Of a stretch of 12,972 bases of DNA, positions 12,530 to 12,972 are shown one piece after another. Origin of the DNA: Alphaproteobacteria bacterium (GTDB taxonomy: Bacteria; Pseudomonadota; Alphaproteobacteria; Micavibrionales; Micavibrionaceae); assembly GCA_023141075.1 (NCBI GenBank), contig JAGLKL010000014.1, forward strand, positions 1 through 12,972, read 5' to 3'. Both the position numbers and the translations under genes were made by a program. Below the pieces are notes generated by a model that was given only the letters and a program-made list of their open reading frames with translations, had not been told where the DNA came from and searched no databases. Numbering within the stretch: the first letter of the stretch is position 1; each line of letters opens with the position of its first letter.

Positions 12530-12972
12530 ATGGGGATTGATATGGATATGAAGAAATTGAGAAGCATGACTGAAGATTTTATAGAAAATGCCGCGTGTGT
12601 GAGGGTGTGTACTCCAGATCCTTTTGATGAGCTTGGAAAAACACAAATGACGGTGATTAGTAAAGCCGGGGAGGAAATCACAGAGGATTGTGGAGGTCAT
12701 GACGCAATGAAAATTGGTAGCGCTCTTAATAAGTGGGGTTTTGTATCTGTTGAACATTTTAATGAAAAAACCAATGAGACGGAATTAAATTATCTTCATC
12801 CGGATGCTGTAGACGCTTTGTCTTCAGAAAAAGACGGAATAATAAATGTAAAATTTAACGGTATAGAAGATATCAAAAAAATTCCGGTACGTTATTTTAG
12901 TAGTAATGGAATTTATACGCTTCTTATGCATAGACGTTCTGATGAATTAGAGCCAATTGGTAAATTAGAGCC
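12530..12972 (+). CDS. Hypothetical protein, tandem paralogue 2 (runs off window end)
   Basis: From ATG 12530 the frame is open for 147 codons to the window edge, so the C terminus is missing. It is a clear homologue of the preceding protein, with roughly half of the aligned positions identical by eye, including CVRVCT, GEEITEDC, TELNYLHPD, ALSS, VKF-G, KIPV, LLM-RR and a KLE end. Its N terminus is longer (MGIDMDMKKLRSMTEDF). GAGGG eight bases upstream fits this ATG; an in-frame ATG at 12524 has only two bases of spacing. It shares the upstream 42-bp block and ribosome binding site region with copy 1. The function is unknown. The array could continue beyond the window. Confidence 0.7.
   Translation, partial: MGIDMDMKKLRSMTEDFIENAACVRVCTPDPFDELGKTQMTVISKAGEEITEDCGGHDAMKIGSALNKWGFVSVEHFNEKTNETELNYLHPDAVDALSSEKDGIINVKFNGIEDIKKIPVRYFSSNGIYTLLMHRRSDELEPIGKLE

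Noticed and set aside
11824..12681. Two similar antisense frames of about 80 codons, one in each unknown gene copy
   Set aside because: Their likeness follows from the duplication of the sense genes and the identical 42-bp block; the sense frames are longer, have ribosome binding sites and keep protein-level conservation.

Overview
The window is a chromosomal segment of a moderate-to-low-GC alphaproteobacterium. The evidence for this is the conserved neighbourhood ffh-rpsP-rimM on one strand facing dapF-mtaB-ftsY on the other, an S16 protein with a long charged tail, and a DUF2336 protein, a family found almost only in Alphaproteobacteria. A free-living or Micavibrio/Rhodospirillales-like lineage would fit, but the sequence alone does not settle the genus. 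No rRNA, tRNA, CRISPR array, transposase or phage gene was seen.

Layout. Positions 1-2352 hold a minus-strand block: ffh (SRP GTPase), rpsP (ribosomal protein S16) and the first 59 codons of rimM (S16/30S maturation), cut by the window edge. Between ffh and dapF lies a 106-bp inverted repeat that touches the ffh start codon, followed by a hairpin-rich leader. Positions 2632-5948 hold a plus-strand block: dapF (lysine/peptidoglycan precursor), mtaB (tRNA methylthiotransferase) and ftsY (SRP receptor). Both SRP-pathway GTPases therefore sit in one divergent locus. Positions 5947-6222 are a gene-free repeat cluster: two hairpin elements of the same family as the one beside ffh, then a second palindromic repeat type. 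AMP nucleosidase (amn) follows at 6260-7771.

The 7772-8138 gap carries no conventional gene. On the minus strand it holds a good sigma70-like promoter, about 135 nt with a 20-codon ORF, and a terminator hairpin that pairs better on that strand, so it may be an undescribed small RNA or micro-peptide gene. A DUF2336 protein (8139-9263) with a strong terminator follows. Facing it are a lone phosphoglycerate kinase gene (pgk, 9421-10635) and a secreted SNase-fold protein (10821-11792) that appears to have lost several catalytic residues.

The last 1.1 kb is AT-rich. It carries two tandem, diverged copies of a small gene of unknown family. Each copy is preceded by the same 42-bp AT-rich block, and the second copy runs off the window end. 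A CTAG-centred 21-bp motif recurs in three intergenic places, two of them soon after a plus-strand stop and one inside the putative minus-strand transcript. The most interesting items are the small minus-strand unit near 7.8-7.95 kb, the tandem unknown gene family, and the hairpin repeat family with a conserved core and self-complementary but locus-specific arms.
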